From assembly GCF_023700745.1 (NCBI RefSeq), contig NZ_JAMPYG010000001.1:186001-250000 (forward strand): 64,000 nucleotides of DNA, written 5' to 3'. Positions 49,184 through 59,361 of the stretch are shown in pieces. Below the pieces are notes generated by a model, which searched no databases, was not told where the DNA came from, and saw nothing but the letters and a program-made list of their open reading frames with translations. Positions within the stretch are counted from its first letter, which is position 1, and each line of letters begins with the position of its first letter. The position numbers and the translations under genes are program-made. This DNA comes from Rhodoferax sp. (GTDB lineage: Bacteria; Pseudomonadota; Gammaproteobacteria; Burkholderiales; Burkholderiaceae_C).

Positions 49184-49489
49184 ATGACCGATAAAGACCT
49201 CTATGGTGGCCTGATCCGCCTGCACATCCTGCACCATGCCGCCGAGGAACCGATCTTCGGACTTGGCATCATTGAAGAGCTACGGCATCACGGATACGAG
49301 ATAAGCGCCGGAACCCTGTATCCGATGCTGCATGGGCTCGAAAAAAAAGGCTATCTGACTTCGCGTCACGAGCGTACTGGACGGCGGGCGCGGCGCGTCT
49401 ACGAGATCACCGAGCAAGGCCGGGTTGCGCTTGCACAGGCGCGGACGAAGGTCAAAGAATTGTTCGGGGAACTGATTGAGGGTCACTGA
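49184..49489 (+). CDS. PadR family transcriptional regulator
   Basis: A 101-residue winged-helix protein. MTDKDLYGGLIRLHILHHAA, the GLGIIEELRHHGYEISAGTL recognition region, LYPMLHGLEKKGYLTS and RARRVYEITEQGRVAL are classic PadR motifs. GAGG stands before the ATG at 49184. It lies ten bases after chrA and probably controls chrA and the divergent exporter. The inducer is unknown; PadR with ChrA is less usual than the ChrB regulator. Confidence 0.9.
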   Translation: MTDKDLYGGLIRLHILHHAAEEPIFGLGIIEELRHHGYEISAGTLYPMLHGLEKKGYLTSRHERTGRRARRVYEITEQGRVALAQARTKVKELFGELIEGH

Positions 49490-49540
49490 GCTTGGCGCAT
49501 GAGCGTCAGTTTGAGCTATTTCAACTCGGGGGTGAACAAT

Positions 49541-50629
49541 TCAGGGCCGGTATTCGAATTGCGGTGAAAAGGTGGGGGGTGAAATGGATTCTTCGAGGTC
49601 CAGGGTTTGAAGCGTTTCATGGTCAACGACCTGGATGACGGGGCCCACGTGGCGCGCGTAGTTCCGGCCTTCCAGCATGTCGACCGCCTGTGCAATGGAC
49701 AGACGGCCTTGCAGCACGGGTAAATCGGTGGGAGCGGCCAGAATTTTGCGTCGCACAATGCCGCGGTACACCCCTGGCGTGAAATAGGTCGAGAGAATGC
49801 CTTTTTTCTGTTCAAGCCCTTTTTCACGCAGGATACTGACCGCCGCTTCGGCCATCATGGCATTACCTACCAGGTAACGAATATGGGGGTAGTCGCCCAG
49901 GGCCACCTGAACCAGATTGCGCTGCACAGACTTGTCGGTGTCGCCCCATCCGGTGGTGACGATGCGTATGGGTGTGTTACGGATGGCATCGCGAAAGCCA
50001 CGGTCGACAAAGGGTACCCAGCCGGCGGCGTGGGGTCCGGGAAACCAGGCAATCGGGACCGGCGTGTCCGAGTTTTGGTGCAACTTGACCAGGTGGCGAC
50101 CAATCAGATTCCCCATGTCATACCAAGGCACGCCCACCTTGCCGCTCAGGCCGTCATTGGCGATGTCGTTGACGGTGGCAAAGACCGGCTTTTTCCGGCT
50201 GACAGACTTGATGGTCTCGGTAAGTCCGGCAAAGGAAACACTGCCAAGAATGATGGCGTCCACATCCGCCATGGCGGCACAGTCCTGCAACAGGCTGCGC
50301 TGGCGTTGCAGGTTGGCATAGCCCCAGGCTTCGAGAATGCGCAGTTTGACACCGAGTCGGCGGGCTTCGTCAACCATTCCATAATCCACCGCCAGCCAAT
50401 AGGCGTCCTTGACATGGGGGAAGACGATACACAAACTCCATGGCTTGCTGGCCAAGGCCGCGGGCTGATAGGGCAGCGGTATGGCACGGCCGGTGTAGGC
50501 GTAGGGTGGTTCCCATCGGTACAGCTCGGTGGCTGTCAGATGAGCGCTGGCACACAAAAACACCAGGCTGGCAACCAACTGCGCAAAGCAACTCGGGAAA
50601 GGCTTGCAGTATGCTTTCGGCATCATCAT
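49541..50629 (-). CDS. torT: TMAO reductase system periplasmic sensor TorT
   Basis: A 362-residue periplasmic binding protein that senses trimethylamine N-oxide with TorS. A signal peptide (hydrophobic FAQLVASLVFLCASAHLTA) is followed by the type I periplasmic binding fold, with LCIVFPHVKDAYWLAVDYGM and IAWFPGPHAAGWVPF. Three consecutive ATG codons (50629, 50626, 50623) make the exact start unclear. It is divergent from torS with only about 13 bases between the proposed starts. Confidence 0.92.
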   Translation of the reverse strand: MMMPKAYCKPFPSCFAQLVASLVFLCASAHLTATELYRWEPPYAYTGRAIPLPYQPAALASKPWSLCIVFPHVKDAYWLAVDYGMVDEARRLGVKLRILEAWGYANLQRQRSLLQDCAAMADVDAIILGSVSFAGLTETIKSVSRKKPVFATVNDIANDGLSGKVGVPWYDMGNLIGRHLVKLHQNSDTPVPIAWFPGPHAAGWVPFVDRGFRDAIRNTPIRIVTTGWGDTDKSVQRNLVQVALGDYPHIRYLVGNAMMAEAAVSILREKGLEQKKGILSTYFTPGVYRGIVRRKILAAPTDLPVLQGRLSIAQAVDMLEGRNYARHVGPVIQVVDHETLQTLDLEESISPPTFSPQFEYRP

Positions 50630-50642
50630 TTTTCATCAGGCA

Positions 50643-53603
50643 GTGAGGACAGTCTTGCACATCTTACGTCGTTACGACGGTTTTTTCCGCTGGTGGTCGC
50701 AGGTCAAAGCGAACGATCCGGGCCTGCGCACGGGATTGGTTGGCAAGCTGATGGCAGTGTTTGGCGTGGCGGCTGTGCTGGTGCTGGTGCTGGCCACGCT
50801 GGCCTGGCTCAGTTTCCAGCAGGTCATCTCCAGTCACGAAAGAATTGTCAATGAAGCCATTCCGGCCATGGAGGCGGTGCAGGGTCTGGTCAACAGCAAT
50901 TCCCGCATTTCCGCCTGGGTTGAACAATTACCGCGGGTGCAAAGTTCGCCAGAGACCCAACGGATTGCGGCCGGCATCGATGTGCAACTCCAGGACATGG
51001 GGCAGATTTTGGACCGCTTGAAGCAGCAAAATTTCGCCCACACCCAAAGTACCGAGGTGCGTCTGACCGTGGCGGCAATGGCAGAAAATTTCAGACGCCA
51101 GATTGAGCAGACCCAGGCGCGGGTCGAGACCGAACAGGCCGAACACGCGGCCTTGTCCCGTCAGCACCTGGCGCTGGACGCCTTGCTGGGCCTGTCCGAG
51201 TTTTTGGTTGCCAACGCATCGACCACCACCACGGCCAATATTGCCAACCTTTACCGACTGGTGGACGGTAACAGCCAGCGCGAGCAACTGTTTCGCACGC
51301 TCGACCGATTGATTGAGGTCGACGTGGACGCCATAGAGCGCATGTCCGAGCTCCAGCTTTTGTGCGCCAACCTGAAAACCTTGCTCGACCAACTGCAAAA
51401 TGCGCAACAAGTCGATCAGATTACGCAGCTTCAAGCAGGCTTTGTGGCGGGCTTGGCGACCTTGAAGCGGCGCATTGACGACTTGCGAGACCCGAGCCTG
51501 CAGCAAAATAGCCTGACGCATTACAAGGTGCTGGCCGGGCCTGAAACCATGGGACCTTTTGCCATTCGCCGCCAGCGCCTGGCGCAGGTCCTTGAGATGC
51601 AGCAGCTGGGCAGTCAGGGCAGTGCGCTGATTTCCCAACTCAACGAACAAGCCAGCGCCCTGGCCACTTCGGGCGGCAAGGCAATTGACAGCGCCCGCAT
51701 ACAAAACAAGAGCGCAGTCGACCGTGTGCTGGTGGGCTTTTTGCTGGTCGCCGCTTTGTTCGGTATCGCCTTCTTCGCAAGCCTGTGGGCCGTCTTCAGA
51801 CACCATGTTCTGACGCGTCTCAAGGGCATGGAAACCGCCGTGCGCGCGCTCAGCACCGGCAATTACGACGTCAACTTGACCACTTCTGATCAGGATCCAC
51901 TGGCGCCACTGGGACGCGCGCTGGAGCAGGTCCGGGACAACGTACGCGCGCGCGAAAACCTGGAGCGCCAACTGCGCCTGCATCAGGAAGCCCTGGAGAG
52001 CCAGGTGGCCGAACGCACGGCGGAGCTGAAAGAGACCAATACCTTGCTGGAGCGTGAGGTGGCCGAGCATGCCGTGGCACGCCAGGCGGCGGAAGATGCC
52101 AACAAGGCCAAGAACGTTTTTCTGGGCAGCTTGAGTCATGAACTGCGCACACCCCTGAGCGGTGTGAGCGGTGCCGTGCGCCTGCTGGAGGAAACTGCGC
52201 CCGACGCACGGCAACTTGAATACATCCACATGATTGGCTACGCCAACCGGACCTTGCTGGAAATTCTGGAGGACATGCTTAGTTTTTCCCGCATCGAGGC
52301 GGGCAAGCTTGACCTTCAGCTGGAGCCTTTCAGCTTACGCAAAAGCGTCGAAGCCATGTTGTCCCTGCAATCGGTTCCGGCGCAGCACAAGGGGATTGCC
52401 CTGCGTCTGGAGGTGGGACCCGAGGTGCCAGAGGTGGTGTTTGGTGACCGACCAAAAATCAACCAGTTGCTGCTCAACATCATCGGCAACGCCATTAAAT
52501 TCACCGATCTGGGCAGCGTGACGGTGTCGATCCGGGCGCAGGCTGCGGCGCAAGCAAACCGTCAACGAATCCGTTTCGCCATTACCGACACCGGTATCGG
52601 CATACCACCATCCAAATGCACCGAGGTTTTCAAGCCTTTCGTTCAGGTGGAAGACACGGCGCACCGGCGCCACGGCGGAACCGGTCTGGGCCTGGCAATT
52701 TGCCAGCGCCTGGTGCTGGCCATGGGTGGCGAGATTGGCCTGGAATCCGAGGAGAACCGCGGCACCTGTGTCCACTTCAGTCTCGAACTTGAGACGGCCG
52801 ATGCGCTGGCTGCCGATCTCGGGCCTCAGCCGCCGCGTACGCTTGCGGCCCCGCGGCCATTGACCGTGCTCGTCGTTGAGGACGATGACATCAACCGGCT
52901 GGTTTGTGTCCGGTACCTTGAACTGCTGGGGCACCACGCCCTGGTGGCCGCACACGGCGCAGCGGCCATGGCCCTGCTGGCGCAACATCAGGGGCTGATT
53001 GATGCCATCCTGATGGACATCAGTCTGCCGGGCAAGTCGGGCCTCGAGGTGGTCAAGGACATTCGTGTCCTGGCGCAGGGGCGCTGGGCCAAGGTGCCGG
53101 TCATCGTGATGTCCGCCCATCTGGCCGCCCAGACCCAGGACGCGCAAGCGGCGGCTGGTTTGGCGGGTTTTTTGAGCAAGCCGTTCAGCCTGGACGCCCT
53201 GGCCGGCGCCTTAGGTGTGGCCGTTCCCTCGGGGGCGGTGGTCGATGAGGGCTGGCTCGATGAGGTCTTTCTGGCCAAAGAAACCGAGACACTGGGCGTC
53301 ACCATGCTGACCGAGCTGTTGGAGCTTTTCAGTGCCAGCTTGCCCGACGTTTTTGCGCCGATGGAAACCGCCTTGCAAGATTGTCAATGGCAGCAGCTCG
53401 GCAAACTGGCGCACCGCTTGCGCGGCTCGGCCGCCAATTTGGGCTTGCGCCAGCTGATGGCCGGGACGCGCGAACTTGAATTGGCTGCTGCCAGCGAGAC
53501 ACCAGATCACGGGAAACTACAAGAGCAGTTGACCCGACTCAAGGCGCATGCCCTGCACAGTTGCCAACGCCTGCGCCAGCACTTGCAGCCCGGGCCGACT
53601 TAA
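50643..53603 (+). CDS. torS: TMAO-responsive hybrid sensor histidine kinase TorS
   Basis: Membrane sensor kinase that phosphorylates TorR through a four-step relay. The domains are: TM1 at about 36-57, a periplasmic helical sensor, TM2 at about 358-382, HAMP, a coiled linker, HisKA with His499 in SLSHELRTPLSG, an ATPase domain, a receiver with Asp792 in LMDISLPG, and an Hpt domain with His924 in AHRLRGSAANLG. At about 986 residues it is longer than E. coli TorS. The start is uncertain: GTG 50643, TTG 50655 (GAGGA upstream) or TTG 50604. The stop overlaps torR by four bases. Confidence 0.93.
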   Translation: MRTVLHILRRYDGFFRWWSQVKANDPGLRTGLVGKLMAVFGVAAVLVLVLATLAWLSFQQVISSHERIVNEAIPAMEAVQGLVNSNSRISAWVEQLPRVQSSPETQRIAAGIDVQLQDMGQILDRLKQQNFAHTQSTEVRLTVAAMAENFRRQIEQTQARVETEQAEHAALSRQHLALDALLGLSEFLVANASTTTTANIANLYRLVDGNSQREQLFRTLDRLIEVDVDAIERMSELQLLCANLKTLLDQLQNAQQVDQITQLQAGFVAGLATLKRRIDDLRDPSLQQNSLTHYKVLAGPETMGPFAIRRQRLAQVLEMQQLGSQGSALISQLNEQASALATSGGKAIDSARIQNKSAVDRVLVGFLLVAALFGIAFFASLWAVFRHHVLTRLKGMETAVRALSTGNYDVNLTTSDQDPLAPLGRALEQVRDNVRARENLERQLRLHQEALESQVAERTAELKETNTLLEREVAEHAVARQAAEDANKAKNVFLGSLSHELRTPLSGVSGAVRLLEETAPDARQLEYIHMIGYANRTLLEILEDMLSFSRIEAGKLDLQLEPFSLRKSVEAMLSLQSVPAQHKGIALRLEVGPEVPEVVFGDRPKINQLLLNIIGNAIKFTDLGSVTVSIRAQAAAQANRQRIRFAITDTGIGIPPSKCTEVFKPFVQVEDTAHRRHGGTGLGLAICQRLVLAMGGEIGLESEENRGTCVHFSLELETADALAADLGPQPPRTLAAPRPLTVLVVEDDDINRLVCVRYLELLGHHALVAAHGAAAMALLAQHQGLIDAILMDISLPGKSGLEVVKDIRVLAQGRWAKVPVIVMSAHLAAQTQDAQAAAGLAGFLSKPFSLDALAGALGVAVPSGAVVDEGWLDEVFLAKETETLGVTMLTELLELFSASLPDVFAPMETALQDCQWQQLGKLAHRLRGSAANLGLRQLMAGTRELELAAASETPDHGKLQEQLTRLKAHALHSCQRLRQHLQPGPT

Positions 53604-54316
53604 GTTGCGCTGACCTCGTTCATCAGAACATAACCTTCGCTGCGCACGGTCACGATCAGTCGGGGTTTTTTGGGATCTTCTTCGAGCTTGTCGCGTAGCC
53701 TCGAAATCAGCACATCGATGGTGCGGTCGCTCGGGTCCCAACTGCGGTGACTGACATTCTGCATCAGCCTTTCCCGGCTGAGTACCTCGCCCGCATGGGT
53801 GGCCAGGGCAGCGAGGACTTCAAGTTCGCCGCGCGTCAGCACCTCCTGCTGGCCCTGCTGGTCCGACAAGCGGCGGTGGTTGATGTCAAACTTCCAGCGG
53901 CCAAAACTCACGCCTTGGTGCACGTGCCTGTGCGCTTGTCGGCGCGCGCCACGCAGCACGATTTTGACCCGGGCCAGCAATTCGCGTGCGTTGAACGGTT
54001 TTGTGACGTAATCATCGGCGCCCGACTCCAGGCCGACGATCTTGTCGACATCGTCGTCGCGTCCGCTGACCAAAATAATGCCCAGCACATCGTCCCGGGC
54101 GCGCAGCTCGCGCGCGAGTTCCAGACCATCCTTACCAGGCAGGCCGACGTCGAGCAACAGCACCGCAATGTCTTGCTGGTTCAGCACCTTCCACATCTCC
54201 TGCCCGTTGTGAGCTAGGAACACGACGTAGCCTTCGGCCATGAAATAGGCTTCCAGGCGCTTGCAGGTGATGGGGTCGTCGTCGACGACCAGAAGTTTGA
54301 TCGGGCTATTTTCCAC
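53600..54316 (-). CDS. torR: Response regulator TorR (OmpR family)
   Basis: A 238-residue activator of the tor genes. The receiver has LLVVDDDPITCKR, the phospho-acceptor Asp56 in LLLDVGLPGKDG and TKPFN. The C-terminal winged helix has RGELEVLAALATHAGEVLSRERL and DRTIDVLISRLRDKLEEDP. It converges with torS and is divergent from torECAD, as expected for a regulator of that operon. The assignment as TorR rests on both sequence type and context. Confidence 0.9.
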   Translation of the reverse strand: MENSPIKLLVVDDDPITCKRLEAYFMAEGYVVFLAHNGQEMWKVLNQQDIAVLLLDVGLPGKDGLELARELRARDDVLGIILVSGRDDDVDKIVGLESGADDYVTKPFNARELLARVKIVLRGARRQAHRHVHQGVSFGRWKFDINHRRLSDQQGQQEVLTRGELEVLAALATHAGEVLSRERLMQNVSHRSWDPSDRTIDVLISRLRDKLEEDPKKPRLIVTVRSEGYVLMNEVSAT

Positions 54317-54636
54317 GGGCTTGACCGAGGTGAGGGCGTTGGAGCGTTGGGGTGGGCGTCATCAGGGGGAGATTTTGCCGGATAAAGCGCGCGTTTCAGC
54401 GCGCGGGGTCCAGCACGTGCGAAGGTGTCGGACGGCTGCACTTCCTGCGCCATGAGGGCGTTCTGTGTGTTAACGCGGTTAACACAAAAGCACGGACTGT
54501 TGACAATTTTCTGCACCCAGTTAATTCCCGCTTATCAAAATCAGTCATGGCAGGAAGATGCTTTTGCTGGTCAGGCAACACCAGAACTTGACGTGATCGC
54601 ATCCCTTGAATTCAACTTTTTAGCCAAGGTATCAGC
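54317..54636. promoter_or_regulatory. torR-torE control region
   Basis: A 320-base gap between divergent genes. It holds the palindrome listed separately, a TTGACA at 54500-54505 with only a weak matching -10 (TTAATT at 54521-54526), and no gene I can support. No clear copy of the enterobacterial CTGTTCATAT tor box was found. Confidence 0.5.
54466..54486. promoter_or_regulatory. Palindrome upstream of the tor operon
   Basis: TGTGTTAAC (54466-54474) and GTTAACACA (54478-54486) are exact reverse complements around GCG. It lies 14 bases before a TTGACA hexamer, so it may be an operator for TorR or an anaerobic regulator. Confidence 0.5.
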
Positions 54637-54819
54637 ATGAACAACAAGCCGGATGATTTTTCAGGCACCACTGCAAGCACGCTTGCTTCGCAATCCGAAT
54701 GGAGAAAGTTTTTACTGCTCGCGTGCGTCGGACTGCCCGCCACGATGGGCGCCTTGATGGTTGTTTACGGATTTCTTGTTTGGTTCTCGCAGTTGCTGTT
54801 TTTTGGACCACCGGCCTGA
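54637..54819 (+). CDS. torE: TorE/NapE family small membrane protein
   Basis: A 60-residue protein with one membrane helix (KFLLLACVGLPATMGALMVVYGFLVW region) near the C terminus and a polar N-terminal tail. TorE/NapE proteins accompany TMAO and periplasmic nitrate reductases; their role is unclear. It is the first gene of the torECAD operon, 50 bases before torC. The ATG at 54637 has AAGG upstream. Confidence 0.85.
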   Translation: MNNKPDDFSGTTASTLASQSEWRKFLLLACVGLPATMGALMVVYGFLVWFSQLLFFGPPA

Positions 54820-54869
54820 AGCGATCGAAGCCGCACCAACCTGTGTTTTTGATTCGAAAGCAAAAGACC

Positions 54870-56096
54870 ATGAAAAAAATATTTGGATTTATCGCCCAGC
54901 TGTTCCTGCGACCTTCGGTGCGGATCGGTCTGGGTGCGCTCGTCACCGGCGGCTTTATCGCCGGTGCTCTGGCTTGGCAGGGTTTCAATACCGCCATGGA
55001 CTTGACCAACAAGGAAGAGTTCTGTCTGAACTGCCACACCATGCATGACAACTTGTTGCCGGAGCTGCAGAAAACCGTGCACTGGAGCAACCGATCTGGT
55101 GTGCGGGCAACCTGCCCGGACTGCCATGTACCGCACAATTTCACCGACAAGCTGGCGCGCAAAATGCAGGCCAGCCGTGAAGTGCTGGCGCAGTTCACAG
55201 GTCAGATCGGCACCCGCGAAAAGTTCAAGGAACACCGCATTGTGCTGGCCCAGCGTGAGTGGGCGCGCTTTGCCGCCAATGGGTCGCGCGAATGCCGCAG
55301 CTGCCATGATTACAAGGACATGGATTTCAACAAGATGCGCCCGACCTCGCAAGTGGCCATGCGCAATGCCGCCGCACGCGACCAGAGCTGCATGGATTGC
55401 CACAAGGGCATTGCCCACCAGCTGCCCGACATGAAAGGCGCGCGCAATCCGGCCTTTGATACCTTGGTATCCAGCGCTTCCGGCCAAAGCGTGTCGGGTG
55501 GCAAGGACTATTTCACGGTCCTGCCGCAGGACATGTTCACCGATGCCGGCTTGAAAAACAAGATCGGCAAGCTGGAAGTGGCCACCAAGGTCAAGGTGCT
55601 TGAGGTCAAGGGTGATGCGCAACGGGTCGAGTTGGCGCTGTGGCGCAAAAACAAAGGCTACGGCCGGGTTTGGTACAGCCAGTTTGGCCTGAACATCACC
55701 AACGCCGTGTTCAGCAAGGAAGTGGCGCAAGACAAGGCGCTGGTGCAGGTGCTCGCGGCCAAGGAAGATCCCGTCACGGGTCTGGAGTGGCAGCAGGTTC
55801 AAGCCAAGGTCTGGATCAAGAAGGGCGGCCTGATCGACAGCGTCGAACCGATCTGGACGGTGGCACGCGCCTCTTACACCCAGAGCTGCAGCGTCTGCCA
55901 TCGTCAGCCACAAGAGTCGCACTTTGACGCCAACGCCTGGCCCGGCTTGTTTGGCGGCATGGTGGGCTTCACCAGCATGGACACCGACACCGCCCAGGTG
56001 GTGCTGAAATACCTGCAGTCCAATTCGTCCGATTTCAGCAAGACGCCGCATGGTGCAGATGCTGCCGACACTTCGTTGCAAACGGCCCGGCCTTAA
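54870..56096 (+). CDS. torC: Pentaheme c-type cytochrome TorC (NapC/NirT family)
   Basis: Carries electrons from the quinol pool to periplasmic TorA. One N-terminal membrane anchor (about 17-38) is followed by five CxxCH heme sites: CLNCH, CPDCH, CRSCH and CMDCH in the NapC-like part, and CSVCH in the C-terminal extension that is specific to TorC. The 408-residue length fits the family. ATG 54870 ([10 protein letters not shown]) is chosen since the longer frame overlaps torE. The torA start follows by 25 bases. Confidence 0.94.
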   Translation: MKKIFGFIAQLFLRPSVRIGLGALVTGGFIAGALAWQGFNTAMDLTNKEEFCLNCHTMHDNLLPELQKTVHWSNRSGVRATCPDCHVPHNFTDKLARKMQASREVLAQFTGQIGTREKFKEHRIVLAQREWARFAANGSRECRSCHDYKDMDFNKMRPTSQVAMRNAAARDQSCMDCHKGIAHQLPDMKGARNPAFDTLVSSASGQSVSGGKDYFTVLPQDMFTDAGLKNKIGKLEVATKVKVLEVKGDAQRVELALWRKNKGYGRVWYSQFGLNITNAVFSKEVAQDKALVQVLAAKEDPVTGLEWQQVQAKVWIKKGGLIDSVEPIWTVARASYTQSCSVCHRQPQESHFDANAWPGLFGGMVGFTSMDTDTAQVVLKYLQSNSSDFSKTPHGADAADTSLQTARP

Positions 56097-56121
56097 ATCC
56101 AGGTTTAACAGGATGATTAAC

Positions 56122-58668
56122 ATGACTTATTCACGTCGCAATTTTTTAAAAGGGCTGGCGGCCTTCTCCGGCACCACGCTGGTGGCCCCCACCTTATTGA
56201 CCGCACGCCCAGCCGAAGCGGCCGTTGCCGAGGGCGGCGCGGCTTCAGTTACAGGCTTGGCCGGTGCAGCCGGTAACGCGTTGACAGGCTGGAAGATCAC
56301 GGGTTCCCATTTCGGGGCCATCCGCGCCAAGGTGGTCAATGACCGGGTGATGGAAGTGCGTCCGTTCGAGTACGACAAACACCCGACCGAGATGATCAAA
56401 GGCATTCCCGGCCTGATCTACAGCTCATCGCGGATCCGTTACCCCATGGTTCGGCTGGACTGGTACAAAAAACGGCACAACAGCGACACCACACAACGCG
56501 GTGACAACCGTTTTGTGCGCGTCAGCTGGGACGAAGCCATCGACTTGTTCTACGAAGAACTCGAGCGTGTCCAGAAGACCTACGGCCCCTGGGCCTTGCA
56601 CACGGCCGGCGTCGGTTGGCGCACGGTGGGCCAGATGCACAGTTGCGGTAACCACATGATCCGCGCCATCGGCATGCATGGCCGCAGCGTCGGCACGGTG
56701 GGCGATTACTCCACCGGCGCCGGTCAGACTATCCTGCCCTATGTGCTGGGTTCGACCGAGGTCTACTCGCAAGGCACCTCCTGGGAGCTGATCCTGAAGG
56801 AAAGCAAAACCATCATCTTCTGGGCCAACGACCCGATCAAAAACCTGCAGGTCGGCTGGAACACCGAGACCCACGAGTCTTATGCCTACTTTGAGCAACT
56901 GAAAAAAAAGGTCGCCGCCAAGGAAATCGAGGTCATTTGCCTGGACCCGGTCAAGAGCAAAACGCAAAATTACCTGGGCTGCGCGCACCAGTACATCAAC
57001 CCGATGACTGACGTGGCCATGATGCTGGCCATGGCTCATGTGCTGGTCAAGGAAGACCTCTACGACAAGGCCTTCCTCAAGACCCATACCCTGGGCTTCG
57101 ATCGTTTCCTGCCCTACCTGCAAGGCAAGACCGAAGACAAGATTGAGAAAACCCCGGAATGGGCAGCGGCCATTTGCGGCGTGCCGGCACAGCGCATTCG
57201 CCAGTTGGCGCGCCTGATGGCCAAAAACCGCACCCAGCTGATCTTTGGCTGGTCTATCCAGCGCCAGCAGCACGGTGAACAGCCCTACTGGATGGGTGCC
57301 GTGCTGGCGGCCATGTTGGGCCAGATCGGCCTGCCGGGTGGCGGCATCAGCTACGCGCACCATTACAGCTCGGTCGGCGTGTCGTCGTCGGGGGCGGCCA
57401 TGCCAGGCGCTTTCCCGCTCAACCTCGACCCAGGGCGCAAACCAAAATACGACAACACCGATTTCAAGGGCTACAGCCCGACCATGCCGATTGCCCGTGT
57501 CATTGACGCACTGCTGGAGCCTGGCAAGGAGATCGACTTCAATGGCAGCAAGGTCAAGCTGGCCCCCTACAAGATGGCGATCTTCAGCGGCTGCAACCAA
57601 TGGCACCGCCAACCACAGCGCAACCGCATGAAGCTGGCCTACCGCAAGCTGGAAACCGTGGTGGCGATCGACTACAACTGGACGGCCACCTGCCGTTTCG
57701 CCGACATCGTGCTGCCCGCCTGCACGCATTTCGAGCGCAATGACATCGACGCCTACGGCTCCTACAGCAACCGCGGTGTGCTGGCGATGCACAAGCTGGT
57801 GGATCCGCTGTTCCATTCACGGCCAGACTTTGAGATTTTCAAGGGCCTGTGCCGTCGCTTTGACCGTGAGGAGGAGTACACCCGCGGCATGAACGAAATG
57901 CAATGGGTTGAAAAGCTCTACGAAGACTGCCGCAAGGAAAACGGCCTGAAAGAATTCCCGATGCCGCCGTTTGCCGAATTCTGGAAAAAAGGTTACGTGC
58001 TGTTCCCCGAAGGCAAACCCTGGGTGCGCCACGCCGACTTCCGCGACGATGCTGAAGTCAACGCGCTGGGCACACCGTCGGGCTTCATCGAGATCTTCAG
58101 TCGCAAGATCGAACGTTTTGGCTACAAGGACTGCAAGGGCCATCCGGTGTGGATGGAAAAAACCGAGCGTTCGCACGGCGGCCCCAACTCCAAGCGCTTT
58201 CCGCTGTGGCTGCAGTCGGTACACCCGGACAAGCGCCTGCACTCGCAGCTGTGCGAATCGGAACCGCTGCGCTCCAGCTACGCCATCAAGGGCCGCGAGC
58301 CGGTGTTCCTGAGCCCCGCCGATGCCCAGGCACGCGGTATTGCCCATGGTGACCTGGTGCGCGTCTTCAATGACCGCGGCCAGTTGCTGGCGGGCGCCCA
58401 TGTGTCGGACAATTTCCCCAGCGGCGTGGTGCGTATTCAAGAAGGTGCGTGGTACGGCCCTACCGGCCCCGAAATTGGTGCGATCGACACCTACGGTGAC
58501 CCGAACACCCTGACGCTGGACATCGGCACATCCAGCCTGGCCCAGGCCACCAGTGCCAACACCTGTCTGGTGCAGATGGAAAAATACACTGGTACGGTGC
58601 CCGCGGTGACGGCCTTTGGCGGTCCGACCGAAGTCGACAGCAGCGGCAAACTGGTGCGCCAGTCATGA
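56122..58668 (+). CDS. torA: Trimethylamine N-oxide reductase TorA, molybdopterin enzyme
   Basis: Reduces TMAO to trimethylamine in the periplasm as the terminal step of anaerobic respiration. The N terminus carries a Tat signal (SRRNFLKG) ending near ARPAEA. The bis-MGD enzyme shows Ser197 in GDYSTGAGQ as the likely molybdenum ligand, [38 protein letters not shown] and [11 protein letters not shown]. The 848-residue length equals E. coli TorA. ATG 56122 is preferred over 56113 because AGG is then well spaced. torD overlaps its end. Confidence 0.95.
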   Translation: MTYSRRNFLKGLAAFSGTTLVAPTLLTARPAEAAVAEGGAASVTGLAGAAGNALTGWKITGSHFGAIRAKVVNDRVMEVRPFEYDKHPTEMIKGIPGLIYSSSRIRYPMVRLDWYKKRHNSDTTQRGDNRFVRVSWDEAIDLFYEELERVQKTYGPWALHTAGVGWRTVGQMHSCGNHMIRAIGMHGRSVGTVGDYSTGAGQTILPYVLGSTEVYSQGTSWELILKESKTIIFWANDPIKNLQVGWNTETHESYAYFEQLKKKVAAKEIEVICLDPVKSKTQNYLGCAHQYINPMTDVAMMLAMAHVLVKEDLYDKAFLKTHTLGFDRFLPYLQGKTEDKIEKTPEWAAAICGVPAQRIRQLARLMAKNRTQLIFGWSIQRQQHGEQPYWMGAVLAAMLGQIGLPGGGISYAHHYSSVGVSSSGAAMPGAFPLNLDPGRKPKYDNTDFKGYSPTMPIARVIDALLEPGKEIDFNGSKVKLAPYKMAIFSGCNQWHRQPQRNRMKLAYRKLETVVAIDYNWTATCRFADIVLPACTHFERNDIDAYGSYSNRGVLAMHKLVDPLFHSRPDFEIFKGLCRRFDREEEYTRGMNEMQWVEKLYEDCRKENGLKEFPMPPFAEFWKKGYVLFPEGKPWVRHADFRDDAEVNALGTPSGFIEIFSRKIERFGYKDCKGHPVWMEKTERSHGGPNSKRFPLWLQSVHPDKRLHSQLCESEPLRSSYAIKGREPVFLSPADAQARGIAHGDLVRVFNDRGQLLAGAHVSDNFPSGVVRIQEGAWYGPTGPEIGAIDTYGDPNTLTLDIGTSSLAQATSANTCLVQMEKYTGTVPAVTAFGGPTEVDSSGKLVRQS

Positions 58669-59357
58669 TGGCCGCTGACCGAGGCGAGCTCACGGCCGCC
58701 GAGTGGCAGCAGGCCTGCCAGCAGCGCGCCGCGGTGTACGGCTGGTTCTCAAGCCTTTACGCCAAAGAGTTACCAGCCGCTACGCTGGCCGCCTATGAAG
58801 CCGGCGAGTTGGTGACCTTGCTGGAGGGCCTGTGCAGTATTGGCCTGGAGAGCCCGAGCCAGCGCCTGCAACAGGCCTTTGACAGTTTACGCGAGGTGCC
58901 GCATGCCCACCTGGAACTGGCCGCCGACTTTGCCCACGTCTTTCTGCTCGACGCCAAGGCCGGCGCCTTGCCTTACGCGTCCTGCTACACCGGCAAAACG
59001 CAGGAGTTCTTTGGTGAAGCGGAACAACGCATGCGCTCGTTTTTGGAACAGTCCGCCCTGGCGCTGCAAGAGGAGTTCAAGGAGCCCGCCGACCATTTGG
59101 CGATCTACCTGGCCGTGATGGTCAAGCTGATCGAACAAGCCGACACCAGCGGCATGCCCACCCCGGTCCAGGCCCTCGACCAGGCCGCGTTTTTGCAGGA
59201 TGGTTTGATGAGCTGGCTGGCGCTATTTGTTGACAAATGTCAGCAGGTCGAAACCCGTTTCGACGTCTATCCCGCCCTGGCCACCTTGCTGTTGGCTTTT
59301 GTGCAACAGGACCAGTCGTTCCTGCAGGACATGGCACAAGGTGATGCGGTGGCGTGA
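58665..59357 (+). CDS. torD: TorA-specific cytoplasmic chaperone TorD
   Basis: A 230-residue all-helical chaperone that binds apo-TorA and its Tat signal and helps molybdenum cofactor insertion. [16 protein letters not shown] at the N terminus, [26 protein letters not shown] in the middle and the [13 protein letters not shown] motif are typical of the TorD/DmsD family. The ATG overlaps the torA stop as ATGA. It is the last gene of torECAD and converges with the MFS gene. Confidence 0.93.
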   Translation: MMAADRGELTAAEWQQACQQRAAVYGWFSSLYAKELPAATLAAYEAGELVTLLEGLCSIGLESPSQRLQQAFDSLREVPHAHLELAADFAHVFLLDAKAGALPYASCYTGKTQEFFGEAEQRMRSFLEQSALALQEEFKEPADHLAIYLAVMVKLIEQADTSGMPTPVQALDQAAFLQDGLMSWLALFVDKCQQVETRFDVYPALATLLLAFVQQDQSFLQDMAQGDAVA

Positions 59358-59361
59358 GAAT

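Noticed and set aside
54317-54636. Enterobacterial tor boxes
   Set aside because: No convincing CTGTTCATAT decamers were found in the region.
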